Shown piece by piece: positions 46,333 through 56,700 of a stretch of DNA of 64,000 nt. Below the pieces are notes generated by a model, which saw nothing but the letters and a program-made list of their open reading frames with translations, searched no databases and had not been told where the DNA came from. How positions within the stretch are numbered: the stretch's first letter is position 1; every line of letters begins with the position of its first letter. The position numbers were made by a program, and so were the translations under genes. The DNA is taken from contig OW388296.1 in assembly GCA_936450465.1 (NCBI GenBank), forward strand, positions 41,630,023 to 41,694,022, read 5' to 3'. This stretch comes from Gibbula magus (lineage: Eukaryota; Mollusca; Gastropoda; Trochida; Trochidae).

Positions 46333-46844
46333 GAACAAAGAGGGATAATTTAGCCATCAATCGGGAGACAACATGCAGTAGGAAACTTTATAGCTCTAGT
46401 TACCACCTTGCAGGAGGAAAAATGTATCTCCGGTGGTAGCTTCACACTAAGTGTAAGGACTTAGATAGAACAGGGATTTCAGTTTGAAGTCGAAAATGCC
46501 ATCACTTTAAGTATTTAAATACAAATAGAACGGCTTGTCCTTATTGCTTTGTTACAATTTGGGAAGAGTATTAGAGAATCCTGATAATTTAAAGATCGAG
46601 TAGGAATTAATAACAAAGTTGTGTCCAGCATTATTTGCTGGTCATGGTTAATCACAAAGTTGAGATTGACATTAATTAGCCGACTCTGTTTGAGTGGACA
46701 CATTGTTGCAAATTTGACAACAGTGTTGTGATAGTAAAGCCATAAGCTTTAGGCTTTTTGTCTAGCGTGAGTTGAATTTATCTCAACAGTGACAATTGAG
46801 TGGATTAGAGGATGAATGTTCCCTCTTTCAAACAACATGGTTAT
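46330..46844 (-). repeat. Inverted arm A-
   Basis: Reverse complement of 47991-48505; both are 515 bp and nearly identical (each encodes the same spurious 62-codon ORF on opposite strands). It adjoins B1 without a gap. Confidence 0.95.
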
Positions 46845-47296
46845 AGTGAAAATCCATTACAATTTCACATGTTCATATATAATGCTGATATATTCCCGAT
46901 GTGTCTGTTTACCTCTTTACTACATCAAGTAAATGAGGGCCCCGAGTCTCACATTACTGAGACCCCTAAATCCTTATCTTAACAAAACACAACTTTGTTT
47001 TGAATTCTAACTGCATTCAGCTTTCTTCTTCTGTTGCATGCGAAACAGTGTATTCAATTTGTAATACATAAACCCTAAGACGTGTGCAACACCTATAGAC
47101 AACTTTATTGTCCATCACTGTACGTTGCTAACTCATTCCGCTATTTGTCCCGGATTATACTGGTCTGCAGGCAGTCTTCTGCAGACCCACAGCCGTCTCT
47201 ATGGCCTCTCTATCCCGTGACGTGTCTTCCACCGGAACCGGAACCGGAAATAGCGTCATTGTGACGTCACAATAGACACCGGCGGCGCTCTTCAGC

Positions 47297-47306
47297 ACTA
47301 TATAAA
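47297..47306 (+). promoter_or_regulatory. TATA-like box in B1
   Basis: 'cactatataaagac' about 25 bp upstream of the hammerhead and 30 bp downstream of a tgacgtca element. The same is repeated in B2 at 49276-49285. A start about 25-30 bp downstream would put the ribozyme at the RNA's 5' end. Confidence 0.5.
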
Positions 47307-47320
47307 GACTCTCACTTCTC

Positions 47321-47377
47321 TGTAGTGTCACTTGGTCTGATGAGTTCAACCTGAACGAAACCGGTCACCACTCTACA
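47321..47377 (+). ncRNA. Type I hammerhead ribozyme (copy 1)
   Basis: Core CTGATGA (47337-47343), stem II GTTCA/TGAAC with loop ACC, GAAA (47357-47360), minimal stem III in the palindrome ACCGGT, and cleavage triplet GTC with predicted scission after 47366. Stem I closes with TGGT/ACCA next to the core and TGTAG/CTACA outside, with an internal loop between. Every conserved core base is present. The tiny self-complementary stem III is as in Penelope-like and newt-satellite hammerheads, which work as dimers. Confidence 0.88.
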
Positions 47378-47424
47378 AACACCAGCCCGTCTGGTCACGG
47401 TGGGGTCCCCCTGTACCCAACCTA

Positions 47425-47990
47425 TGTTATTATTCTACCCCACCGGGCTCGACGCCCACCGCATCAACACCGGCGGTGGTATTTGCTCCATTTCTTAGCA
47501 TTTCCACCACAGCTCATTCCCACCGGATTGAGCAATCTGAGCAAACTCCGCCAATGTATTCATTGTAGCAAATGCTCAGAGGATGCCGATGTTCATACAC
47601 AACAAAGCAGTTCTCTTCCACCTCACTGTTACTCCAAATTGTGAAGTGTCACCGATTTACTTATACAATCTCGAGGTCCAAAATTCTCAGATTTGTTGGG
47701 AAATCCCCCCATCTTTGTTTGTCATCAAATTCTTTGCTGTTTCCCCACGGGAACTACAGTTAGGCGACATATATCTCTAGCTGGTCTCAAATTGAGGCAT
47801 AGCATGCGCGCACTGTTATAATCTTTGGACTGATAATTGGCTGTAAATCGTTATCAGCCATAAATAAGTGTAGAACAAACGTCTGTTTTCCTTTTTAAGT
47901 AACTCAATTCCATTAACGCATAGCTCTCTGCCAATCAACAAGGTCCCTGTCATCTCATAGGGTCTTTGAGTTCAGAAAAGTATTACCTAA
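47425..47990 (+). other. Unique segment C of the hammerhead element
   Basis: Between B1 and A+. Short frames only; one carries QCIHCSKCSEDADVH, not enough to call a protein. No RT motifs. Confidence 0.5.
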
Positions 47991-48505
47991 ATAACCATGT
48001 TGTTTGAAAGAGGGAACATTCATCCTCTAATCCACTCAATTGTCACTGTTGAGATAAATTCAACTCACGCTAGACAAAAAGCCTAAAGCTTATGGCTTTA
48101 CTATCACAACACTGTTGTCAAATTTGCAACAATGTGTCCACTCAAACAGAGTCGGCTAATTAATGTCAATCTCAACTTTGTGATTAACCATGACCAGCAA
48201 ATAATGCTGGACACAACTTTGTTATTAATTCCTACTCGATCTTTAAATTATCAGGATTCTCTAATACTCTTCCCAAATTGTAACAAAGCAATAAGGACAA
48301 GCCGTTCTATTTGTATTTAAATACTTAAAATGATGGCATTTTCGACTTCAAACTGAAATCCCTGTTCTATCTAAGTCCTTACACTTAGTGTGAAGCTACC
48401 ACCGGAGATACATTTTTCCTCCTGCAAGGTGGTAACTAGAGCTATAAAGTTTCCTACTGCATGTTGTCTCCCGATTGATGGCTAAATTATCCCTCTTTGT
48501 TCAAT
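47991..48505 (+). repeat. Arm A+
   Basis: 515-bp inverse of 46330-46844. Starts ataaccatgttgtttgaaag and ends ccctctttgttcaat. Confidence 0.95.
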
Positions 48506-48829
48506 TTACTTTTAACGTGTACACACCTGTGTACACCCTGATATATTTAGCCACAATCATCAGGTGGAGAGACAGGCTCTCACAGTTCTAGTACAATACA
48601 ATTACAGTATTGTAAAGTGCACAACCATTCGACTTCCATACACTTGTTGATGTCATATTGTGATTATTAATAAATTTACGTTGCAACTCAATGTGAATAT
48701 TATATAGAACTGTGAAATTTAACAACCTTGTTAAATTATCTATATGTTATACTGAGAGTCAAAACTTCAAAGAGACTATTTCTAAAATTTAGTCAACCCC
48801 CCTCTACAAATTAGTAGAGTAGGCAGGTC

Positions 48830-49403
48830 AGTGAAAATCCATTACAATTTCACATGTTCATATATAACGCTGATATATTCCCGATGTGTCTGTTTACCTC
48901 TTTACTACATCAAGTAAATGAGGACCCCGAGTCTCACATTACTGAGACCCCTAAATCCTTATCTTAACAAAACACAACTTTGTTTTGAATTCTAACTGCA
49001 TTCAGCTTTCTTCTTCTGTTGCATGCGAAACAGTGTATTCAATTTGTAATACATAAACCCTAAGACGTGTGCAACACCTATAGACAACTTTATTGTCCAT
49101 CACTGTACGTTGCTAACTCATTCCGCTATTTGTCCCGGATTATACTGGTCTCCAGGCAGTCTTCTGCAGACCCACAGCCGTCTCTATGGCCTCTCTATCC
49201 CGTGACGTGTCTTCCACCGGAACCGGAAATAGCGTCATTGTGACGTCACAATAGACACCGGCGACGCTCTTCAGCACTATATAAAGACTCTCACTTCTCT
49301 GTAGTGTCACTTGGTCTGATGAGTTCAACCTGAACGAAACCGGTCACCACTCTACAAACACCAGCCCGTCTGGTCACGGTGGGGTCCCCCTGTACCCAAC
49401 CTA
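48830..49403 (+). repeat. Direct repeat B2 (pseudo-LTR candidate)
   Basis: 574-bp second copy of B, ending ctgtacccaaccta against host ctttaaagatgatt. It lacks one of the tandem ccggaa units of B1. Confidence 0.95.
49300..49356 (+). ncRNA. Type I hammerhead ribozyme (copy 2)
   Basis: Identical in all core and stem positions to copy 1: CTGATGA at 49316-49322, GAAA at 49336-49339, GTC with predicted cleavage after 49345, stem I TGGT/ACCA and TGTAG/CTACA. Confidence 0.88.
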
Positions 49404-50384
49404 ACTTTAAAGATGATTTCCTTAAAAAATATGATTCCTGTAATTTGGCCACTCACAATATTTTGGCAATATCCATTCAACAACTTAAGTTATAATGTTT
49501 TTTTTAACTAGTTAAAGAACCATTTACTATGTTGTTGGAGTCACAGTATACATTATAAATGGTGTATTTTATCGAGAAGTACAGACTGTTGCTGAAAATT
49601 ATCAATTTAATACTAGTTCATTCAGTATGGTAACAATTACACAAGTGAAAGTAACGATTTATCTTCGAAAACCGGACAACGATGAGCACAAATTGGTTAA
49701 ATGTAAATTTTGGAAACTTAACTAGCCTCTTAACTTATAACAGACAAAAATACAGATGTGGGCTGGTAATGTTTAATAAGTCATTTTACTACTGCGCATA
49801 TATATGGGGTGTATTTTTTTTATTTCTACACATGGCTGCTGCTCAATTTTCATTTGAAACAGGTATTTATCATATATTTAACGATGGGGTACAAATATGC
49901 AAGTGAAAATATTTGAACTAACATCAGCACATGTGGTCTTTCAGCACGTATGAGAGCCAAATAAAATATTATGAAAAATACTTAATGGTTCTTTAACTGA
50001 TCATAATTCTGTTTGAACAACATGACTGATTCAAGTTCAACAGGGTGATATATAAGACACACCTTGATGTAATAAATTGGATACGCAACCATCTGGATCC
50101 TATTGGGATACGCTGCGTACTCTCAAGTACCCGTGGTGAGATAATATTGTATTTGATAATATGCTCCCAGCAGCTGGTTTACTGTGAAGATTTACATAAC
50201 CCAATAAACAGCTGATTGGTATCAGGATGTATTTCATCAAGAATGTACGAGGAAAACAGAATATCTGTGTTAAGAGGAATCCCTGATATTTTTTGCATTC
50301 CTTTCTCTGAGATGACATTAACACTTAATATGCTGTTTTTGCTGAAAAAAGGATCACTATCGTTACATTATTGGTATGGGTTTT
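49404..50384. other. No gene seen
   Basis: AT-rich sequence right of the hammerhead element. Nothing recognised apart from the target-site repeat at 49398-49418. Confidence 0.5.
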
Positions 50385-50534
50385 AGGGATTTCTTGCTCC
50401 TTACAAACTTAATCATAATGATAATGGTTCTTGCCATTTCCCGCTCCTTTCAAAACTTTAATCATTACCGACAATGATTCTTTCCATTTCTCACTCCTTT
50501 CAAAACTTTAATCATTATCGCTTCATAATTGGTA
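50385..50534 (+). repeat. Degenerate ~67-bp minisatellite, left part
   Basis: Units of 'ttgccatttctcactccttt' plus 'caaaactttaatcattatcg'. The array resumes at 55341 ('gttcttgtcatttctcactc'), so the 4.8-kb element 50537-55338 was inserted into it. Confidence 0.85.
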
Positions 50535-51754
50535 TAGAGCGGGTGAGGCAGTACTCGGACAGTGGCAGTACTCGGACACTCGTTAATTAATCAACCAATA
50601 ATTAACCAATATAATTAATTGCTTTGGTGTATATGTTACACCCATAGATGTTCCTTTTCTACCGGCTATCACAATAAAATCGTCTGCTCGAGGTTACACT
50701 AACACAAAAGCAACCTATTTCAATCCTTTTCATTTGATAGCCACTGCCCCACGTTTTTTTAACAGTTCCGTTTATCATCCGGTTTCCAGTTTTAAGATCA
50801 CATATTCCTCACTACTTATTTAAGCCGTGTTCCAGTATGAAATAAGACTTCTGCTGAATGTAACGGTTAGGAAATGTCACATTATGGCGTGAAATTCTAA
50901 AAATAGAGTAAACAGTCGGCTGTCCGAGTACTACCGCAGTGAATTAAAGCAGTGAGGCAGTACTTGGACGCATAATGAATAAATGTAAATGAACCCAGTA
51001 TCTCTGTTATCTTACTTATCTCTGTTAATATACGCATTAAGCCAAATCGGAATCACAAAGACTGTCAAAAAGGGCGTACATGGAACAGAAACCATTTTTC
51101 ATTTGCTGGTTGAAAATGCTGGTGATGGTATACCATATATTTTCTCCATTATTTTAATCAACAGTTTCAAACAATCAATATAAGACTTAATTGATCCTGA
51201 CTTCCCTTTGAAAGAGTAAATTAACCGTACAGAAAATATAAAGATATAAGTTTATATCGTATTCATTTATTGTCGTATATTTTTAGATTATATACTTTTG
51301 AGGGGCGTAAGTTCGTTATTTCATCTACAACAACATAAAAACGAATAATATTGTGATTTAAATGAAAACATATGATTAACGTAAGATGAACTGACGGAAT
51401 TCAATAAATTGACCGAAAACTTATATAAAACATTCGTAAAAACCCAATAAAAACAAGCTTTGCTGTTAAATAACACAATTGCACATTATTAAATTAAACA
51501 TTGAATTCATGCATATAATTGCATTTATATTGCCATTTATCCATGCGAGAATTAAGACTTTTTACCCACCTCCCATTACCTTTATTTGTTTTGCATACAT
51601 AAAATGCACCGTTGCAACAATTCATATGAGATTTCCCTTAAGGTTCAATGGTCGAAAATCGTACAAATCTTCTCAGTAATCTTAAGTTTTGGGGAGGGGT
51701 CAGGTGTCATTGTGTCTTTGGATTTTAGGTTCAACACGTCAAGTGCCATTCGAG

Positions 51755-51923
51755 ATGAGTTTGAAAGAGCAAAAGACTGTACCATTATATAGCATCAAGA
51801 ATATGAAAAGGGCAATGGAAGCTATTAAACAGAGAAGAATGTCGGTCAGAAAAGCTGCTGCATTCTACAACATCATCAAAAGCACTTTATTTGATAAAGT
51901 AAAGGAACATGGAGTGTCACAAA
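51755..51923 (+). pseudogene. Psq-type helix-turn-helix fragment (pogo transposase N terminus)
   Basis: MSLKEQKTVPLYSIKNMKRA then MEAIKQRRMSVRKAAAFYNI then IKSTLFDKVKEHG. The pattern (AMEAI..RRMSVRKAA..Y.I..STL.DKV) is the pipsqueak/pogo DNA-binding helix-turn-helix. The frame is cut at 51924 by the nested element and does not visibly resume. Length about 56 residues of a protein normally near 400-500. Confidence 0.75.
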
Positions 51924-53405
51924 AGCCCCGTTCATGCGCCACTGTTTACATACATGTGCAGAAATACACATATATGTATATTTACATAGGTATGTAAACG
52001 TGGCGCATGAACGCAATTGCATACATGTGTATATTTGCATCGTATGCAAATTTGCACTGAGTCAAGAGGTAGTGCAAATGTATTTTTGCACATGTGCAAT
52101 TTTGCACAGTATGCAAATTTGGCGCATGAACGCAAATACTGATTTACACACATAAGCAAAGAGAGAAAGAGAGAGTACCGAATGATGAACTTGGTCATGG
52201 CTGGTCTTGCACAGCCATCATATTCCTTAGCAAGCATGACATGAGCATAAAAATGGCAGAAGGGAGCTGAACCTACATGTAACTTCAACATATCTCATGA
52301 TGATTATGGGAATTGTTAAATCAAAATAAATAGACTTGTATACAAGTTTCATCCAGGATCAAAGCATTAGTGTTATGAATAAGTGACTGAGAGACATTTT
52401 CATTATGTTTTCAAGACAAGGATCAGGACATCCTATATTTTGTTTTCATTCCGTCCATTTACCATCCCAAGATCTCAGAGTTTGCAAAGATACGAGCATA
52501 ATATGCTCTTCCCAGCTACAGCCTACTATAATAACAAAAAATCTCAGACAACGTGCAACACAATCGAATAATCCCCATGATTCTGTGAAGGTGCAATAAT
52601 AGGGAAGTGTGACCATCTATGGACCCTGCACAATGTGGAAAACCCCAAATCTGCTCATAATCCATCAGAAGCTCCCGCAGTACATCCCCTTCTGGAAACT
52701 TGATGACTTCAGGCGCCATCTTCTCCTTCAAAGCATTGCAGATTCCTGAACACATGTCACAGCCGTTTAGATTTGGCAACACCAAAGAGATGACCAACAT
52801 TTCTATATTCAGCTGTTGTTGCAAGCCAGTAGATTTTTATTGCTATTTGAAGTATAACAGACAATGTTTCATTTATTTAATTTGTATCACAGGGCAAAAA
52901 GTAGTGGAATCCATTTGCCGGATCCTTGCGGATTCTCCAAAATTTTGGCGGATCTTGAAAAATCCGGAAGAATCCGGAAGAATCCGGCAAGCGGATTCCA
53001 CCAGTTTTTGTGCTGCGTATTGGTTTGATTTTCCAGGAATCCAGACAGTTGTGCTTATATAGATATAGTCAAAAGGTTCTTGTGACATCCATTATTCATT
53101 TGTGAAATTTTGAAGAACATGGTTCTTAGAACTGTTTCTGAAAGATATCCCAACTCCTGCTATTACTGATGACTATCTATGTCATCATCATAAAGGGAAA
53201 CATCTTCTTTGTCTCCGCAGTACACCAGTGTCTACATGACCAAGGCTTGTGCTTAAATGAAGGAAACTGAAAATTTACCCTATCAAAATACATACCATCA
53301 GATGGCGCATGAACGCATAGCAAATTTTGCATTTACACACCTGAGTATATTTACATAGGGTGTATTTTTGCATACAGTGCAAATTTTTGGCGCATGAACA
53401 GGGCT
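51924..53405. mobile_element. Nested PIF/Harbinger-like element
   Basis: Inverted ends AGCCCCGTTCATGCGCCA and TGGCGCATGAACAGGGCT (one mismatch), 3-bp flanks AAA on both sides (51921-51923; 53406-53408), 1,482 bp. The GCGCATGAACGC motif recurs inside both ends (52000, 52121, 53304). A - strand fragment of the transposase lies within. A 3-bp duplication is the Harbinger rule. Confidence 0.85.
52516..52824 (-). pseudogene. Harbinger transposase fragment (DDE_Tnp_4 type)
   Basis: Minus-strand frame contains MAPEVIKFPEGDVLRELL and YEQIWGFPHCAGSIDGHT. 'W.FPhC.G.IDG.H' is the first catalytic-Asp block of the Harbinger nuclease. The second and third acidic blocks are absent: a remnant of about 100 of the usual ~350 residues. 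Confidence 0.8.
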
Positions 53406-53943
53406 AAAGCTTGTTGTAAAATTGATTACATTTGTGACTAACGTAAAAAATGTATACGCGTGTTGATATGTTTAATTGGGTTTTATTTCCAGTTCAAATT
53501 GTTATAGAATTGAATAATTTGTGTGTTGGAGCAGAAAGATTATCCTTTTGACGCCGTGCCAATGGACCGCCAGGAACGGGTGCAAATACGCATGCATTAA
53601 ACACCTCACTGAACACTAAACTGGTATTTTATGTTTTATTGGCAACTTGAAACATATTTTGGAAACTTATTAAACGGCAGATAGAAAGGCAAATTTGGAT
53701 AAAAATTATATAGTGAGTGATTTGCACACATGTAGATGACGTTTGTACTCGGTTTCTGCATAATATATGTATATTCCTAAAATTCCTAATCAGTTGTTTG
53801 ATTTTCATTGAAAATGTTAATTGTCATATATTTGCCATATCTTGATGATTGGGCAAGTCGAGCAAAACGACTTGAACTTTATCAACACGTGGTATTGTGG
53901 GACGTATCAAAATCAAACCTTTTTCATGAAACGATTTTTAGGA

Positions 53944-54352
53944 CAGGTGTAACAATACATCGGGGTGTCGCGATATTGTTATCGTGACCCTCGCAATATT
54001 AAGTATCGATGCAAACTAAGTATAGACAATATATTGTGATATAAATATCGGGAAGGTTGGCAATATATCGATGTACCGCCATCAATGACGATATATCCCA
54101 ATACCGTTGTCTCACAATTTATCATGAATTCTTTTTCAAAATCAATTGCACTTAGATACAAAAAATGTCTTCTTTCAAATGACTTGTTTTAAACAGTTTG
54201 CATCGGAAATTCAGTTTTCCATGAATAATATCAGCACATTCTATGTTAGGTTTAACCACTGAGGTGAATTCCCTTGTGTTTCAAATTAATAAACCGGTAT
54301 CGGGATATATGTATATCGTATCGTCACTTGCTCAATACACAGCTCTAAGATA
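53944..54352. mobile_element. Repeat with hAT-like left end and tatcg motifs
   Basis: Opens CAGGTGTAACAATACATCGG, then many tatcg/cgata motifs as in the hAT MITE at 7768-8250. The right end (cgtatcgtcacttgctcaat then acacagctcta) is not its inverse, so it may be two partial elements. Confidence 0.5.
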
Positions 54353-54503
54353 CAGTGAGTATTCTTTTTGAAACATAGGCCTACTCACTGTACCTACGCA
54401 CCATTTGAATACAGAAACGCTCTGTGATCCGTTCTTTATTCCTTGTAGGTATCACAAATATGTGACATCAAAATAAAATAGTTTTCTTCTTTCTATCACA
54501 TGC

Positions 54504-54713
54504 ATGTTCCCTGTAAAAAGGGTCTCCTATACGGTTACACTTGAGGTGGACAATGTATTTGATGAATTGTATGTAAATGCTGTAGTTAGACCAACTCAAG
54601 ACAGGCAGATTGTTCGTGATGTTGCGACTGTTGGTCGTGTACCTCGTCAATTGACTTCTGTCTTTTCTCCACTTTTTGTGATAACAAACTATTGTGTATC
54701 ACTCCTTCTTTGA
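54504..54713 (+). pseudogene. Possible HIRAN-like fragment
   Basis: YTVTLEVDNVFDELYVNAVV then VGRVPRQLTSVFSPLF. The spacing (E..N..D..YVNAV ... VG.VPR.LT.VF..LF) resembles HIRAN-type modules often seen near transposons in invertebrates and fish. Only about 55 residues and no start context; weak call. It sits inside the 4.8-kb TA-flanked element. Confidence 0.35.
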
Positions 54714-55340
54714 CAAATAGAATGACATATGCATGACGGTCTGACCGACTGACCGTCCTATAGTAGATAGATCACTTGTATCAACTAAGAGTCAAGCCAG
54801 AAAAATCTCTATATATATATATCGATGTGTGAAATTATTGAAAGTTTGAAAAAAGAAGGTGTAGACGAAGACCATGTGTGTTTGCTAATCCTAAATCAAG
54901 ATCATACAGTTCTTGATATCGTGTAAGGTTAAATAAAATTATTAATTATAGTAAATAGATAACTACTGTATATGTATTGCTGGAGAGATAGGCCTAGTTC
55001 ACATTGAATGGTCACTTTAATATTATATTAATGTTATCTTGTATGGCATTTATAATGTTTTCGTTCTGTACATTTGATTTAAACCATGAAGTTTAATGTA
55101 TTTCAACCATTTCTTAACAAATTATTGACTGTCCGGGTATAGCCGAGACTCTCCGGGTACTGCTTGGGAAGTAGTACGTCGTGAGGCTCGAAAACACTGC
55201 TCAGCAGCCATATGCCGATATTAATTTATGCAGCAGTTGCCTCCCTTTGATTGGTTGAAGTTGGGTTGAATTTTGACGACTATTCGCAGATTGCCATTGG
55301 TTGGACCCTTATGTGTCCGAGTACTGCCTCACGCGCTCTA

Positions 55341-55585
55341 AGTTCTTGTCATTTCTCACTCCTTTAAAAATCTTAATCATTATTATCAGTACATTCTCAA
55401 TAATGGTTCTTGCCATAATTTTTAACCCTTAGAAAACTTATATATATATATAATCATTATCAGTAATGGTTCTTGCCATTTCTTGCTCTTACAAAACCTT
55501 TATCATTATCAATATTTTTTCCATTTCTTACATCTTGCAAAACTTAATTATTATCGGTAATGGTTCTTGTCCTTTTTGCTCCTTA
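55341..55585 (+). repeat. Degenerate ~67-bp minisatellite, right part
   Basis: Continuation of 50385-50534 beyond the inserted element: 'aatggttcttgccatttctt', 'caaaacttaattattatcgg'. A short (TA)n run lies at 55440-55451. Confidence 0.85.
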
Positions 55586-56330
55586 CAATGTATTTCGTTG
55601 TAGATATCATATGAAAGCCAGACAGGAGTAAAACAATGAACCCAAAGAGAGATATTCCCGGATATCAGTTGATATTTCCCCAGGCCTCACAAGGTGTTGA
55701 TTGTTTAACATACACTCTCATGTTTACAGTTTCTCACAGAGTAGTTTACAAACATCTGTATACACCTACCCTCTATGTGTAAATACACTTTACTACCGTA
55801 TTGAACTAGCTGCTGTGTAAATGCTTTCAACAAATAAAGAGGTTTTCTCCAAAGAGTACAGTTTACAACATGATGGTGCTTTAGATCATTGGTAATAAAT
55901 ACATTTTTCATCAGCATGACATTTGGCCTTTTAAGTATTTTACCAATCCACCTGCCTGGGGAGTTTGTTTATATTGATGTAGATATGTACTACATACTAT
56001 ATACATGGTGTTTATTTACATGGCACATTTTAACTTTTTCCATATTGAATACACGCTGACGGTTCTAAACCAGTATTTTGTCTAATGATTTCTTGAATAA
56101 CCTCTTATGAGGTTTTACTTTGGAATTAAGGCCCAAGGCCTAATTGGTTATTTCATTGAACATTGTCAGACCGAAAAAAACAGTTTATAAATAAAGCAAA
56201 TAAACAAAACTGAAAATTATCCAAAGTTAATATTTTGACAGTTGAGATGAAGGGATTCAAACTTGCTTATTTACTTTCACTCAATAATGATGATAATTGT
56301 TTTCTTCCCTTATTACTATTACGGAAATCT
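55586..56330. other. No gene seen
   Basis: AT-rich sequence, no repeat or coding signal recognised. Confidence 0.45.
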
Positions 56331-56332
56331 AA

Positions 56333-56700
56333 TGAAACTGAGAGTATTACCTCACAATGTGACGAAAATGAGCATATTACCGCAAAATGTGATGAAACTG
56401 AGCATATTACCTCAAAATCTAATGAAACTGAGCATATTACCTCACAATGTGATGAAACTAAGCATATAACCTCACAATGTGATGAAACCGAGCATATTAC
56501 CCCAAAATGTGATGAAACTGACTATATTACCTCACAATGTGATGAAACTGAGCATATTACCTCACAATGTGATAAAACTGAGCATATTATCTCACAATCT
56601 GATAAAACTGAGCATATTACCTCACAATCTGATAAAACCGAGTTATTACCTCACAATGTGATAAACTGAACATATTACCTCACAATGTGATGAAACTGGG
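56333..56700 (+). repeat. 30-bp minisatellite
   Basis: About 12 units of 30 bp (catattacctcacaatgtga plus tgaaactgag), within an open stretch of 144 codons (56235-56669) that would give a 10-residue repeat CDETEHITSQ. The array is also open in another frame. The preceding 30 codons look ordinary, and a start ATG exists at 56235, but there is no homology; coding status unproven. Confidence 0.9.

Larger units (their letters stand above)
46845..47424 (+). repeat. Direct repeat B1 (pseudo-LTR candidate)
   Basis: 580 bp from agtgaaaatccattac to ctgtacccaaccta, matching B2 (48830-49403, 574 bp). Contains a CRE-like tgacgtca (47261-47268), the TATA-like box and the hammerhead. Confidence 0.95.
46333..49403 (+). 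mobile_element. Composite retroelement with hammerhead ribozymes in its direct repeats
   Basis: Layout: inverted arm A- (46330-46844), repeat B1 (46845-47424), unique C (47425-47990), arm A+ (47991-48505, the exact-length inverse of A-, 515 bp), unique D (48506-48829), repeat B2 (48830-49403). B1 and B2 are almost identical except one 6-bp unit (ccggaa) and a few bases. The whole is bounded by a ~15-21-bp direct repeat of host sequence. B carries a TATA-like box and a type I hammerhead ribozyme. No RT or endonuclease is recognisable, so it is non-autonomous. Penelope-like elements have long direct repeats with type I hammerheads and often an inverted 5' arm; that is the best fit. Animal retrozymes are the alternative. 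Confidence 0.78.
50537..55338. mobile_element. 4.8-kb TA-flanked DNA transposon (pogo-like candidate)
   Basis: Left GAGCGGGTGAGGCAGTACTC then ggaca; right is the inverse with one mismatch (tgtccGAGTACTGCCTCACGCGCTC). TA flanks both sides (50535-50536; 55339-55340), and the flanks rejoin a minisatellite, which proves the boundaries. Contents: a Psq-type helix-turn-helix on the + strand, a nested PIF/Harbinger-like element, a hAT-like repeat and a possible HIRAN-like fragment. Extra copies of the terminal motif lie at 50560-50580 and 50919-50970. Length, TA target and Psq domain fit the pogo group of Tc1/mariner; no DDE catalytic domain was found. Confidence 0.78.

Noticed and set aside
46515..46703. 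Identical 62-codon ORFs at 46515-46703 (-) and 48132-48320 (+)
   Set aside because: They are the two copies of the inverted arm A; identity comes from the DNA repeat, and there is no start context or homology.
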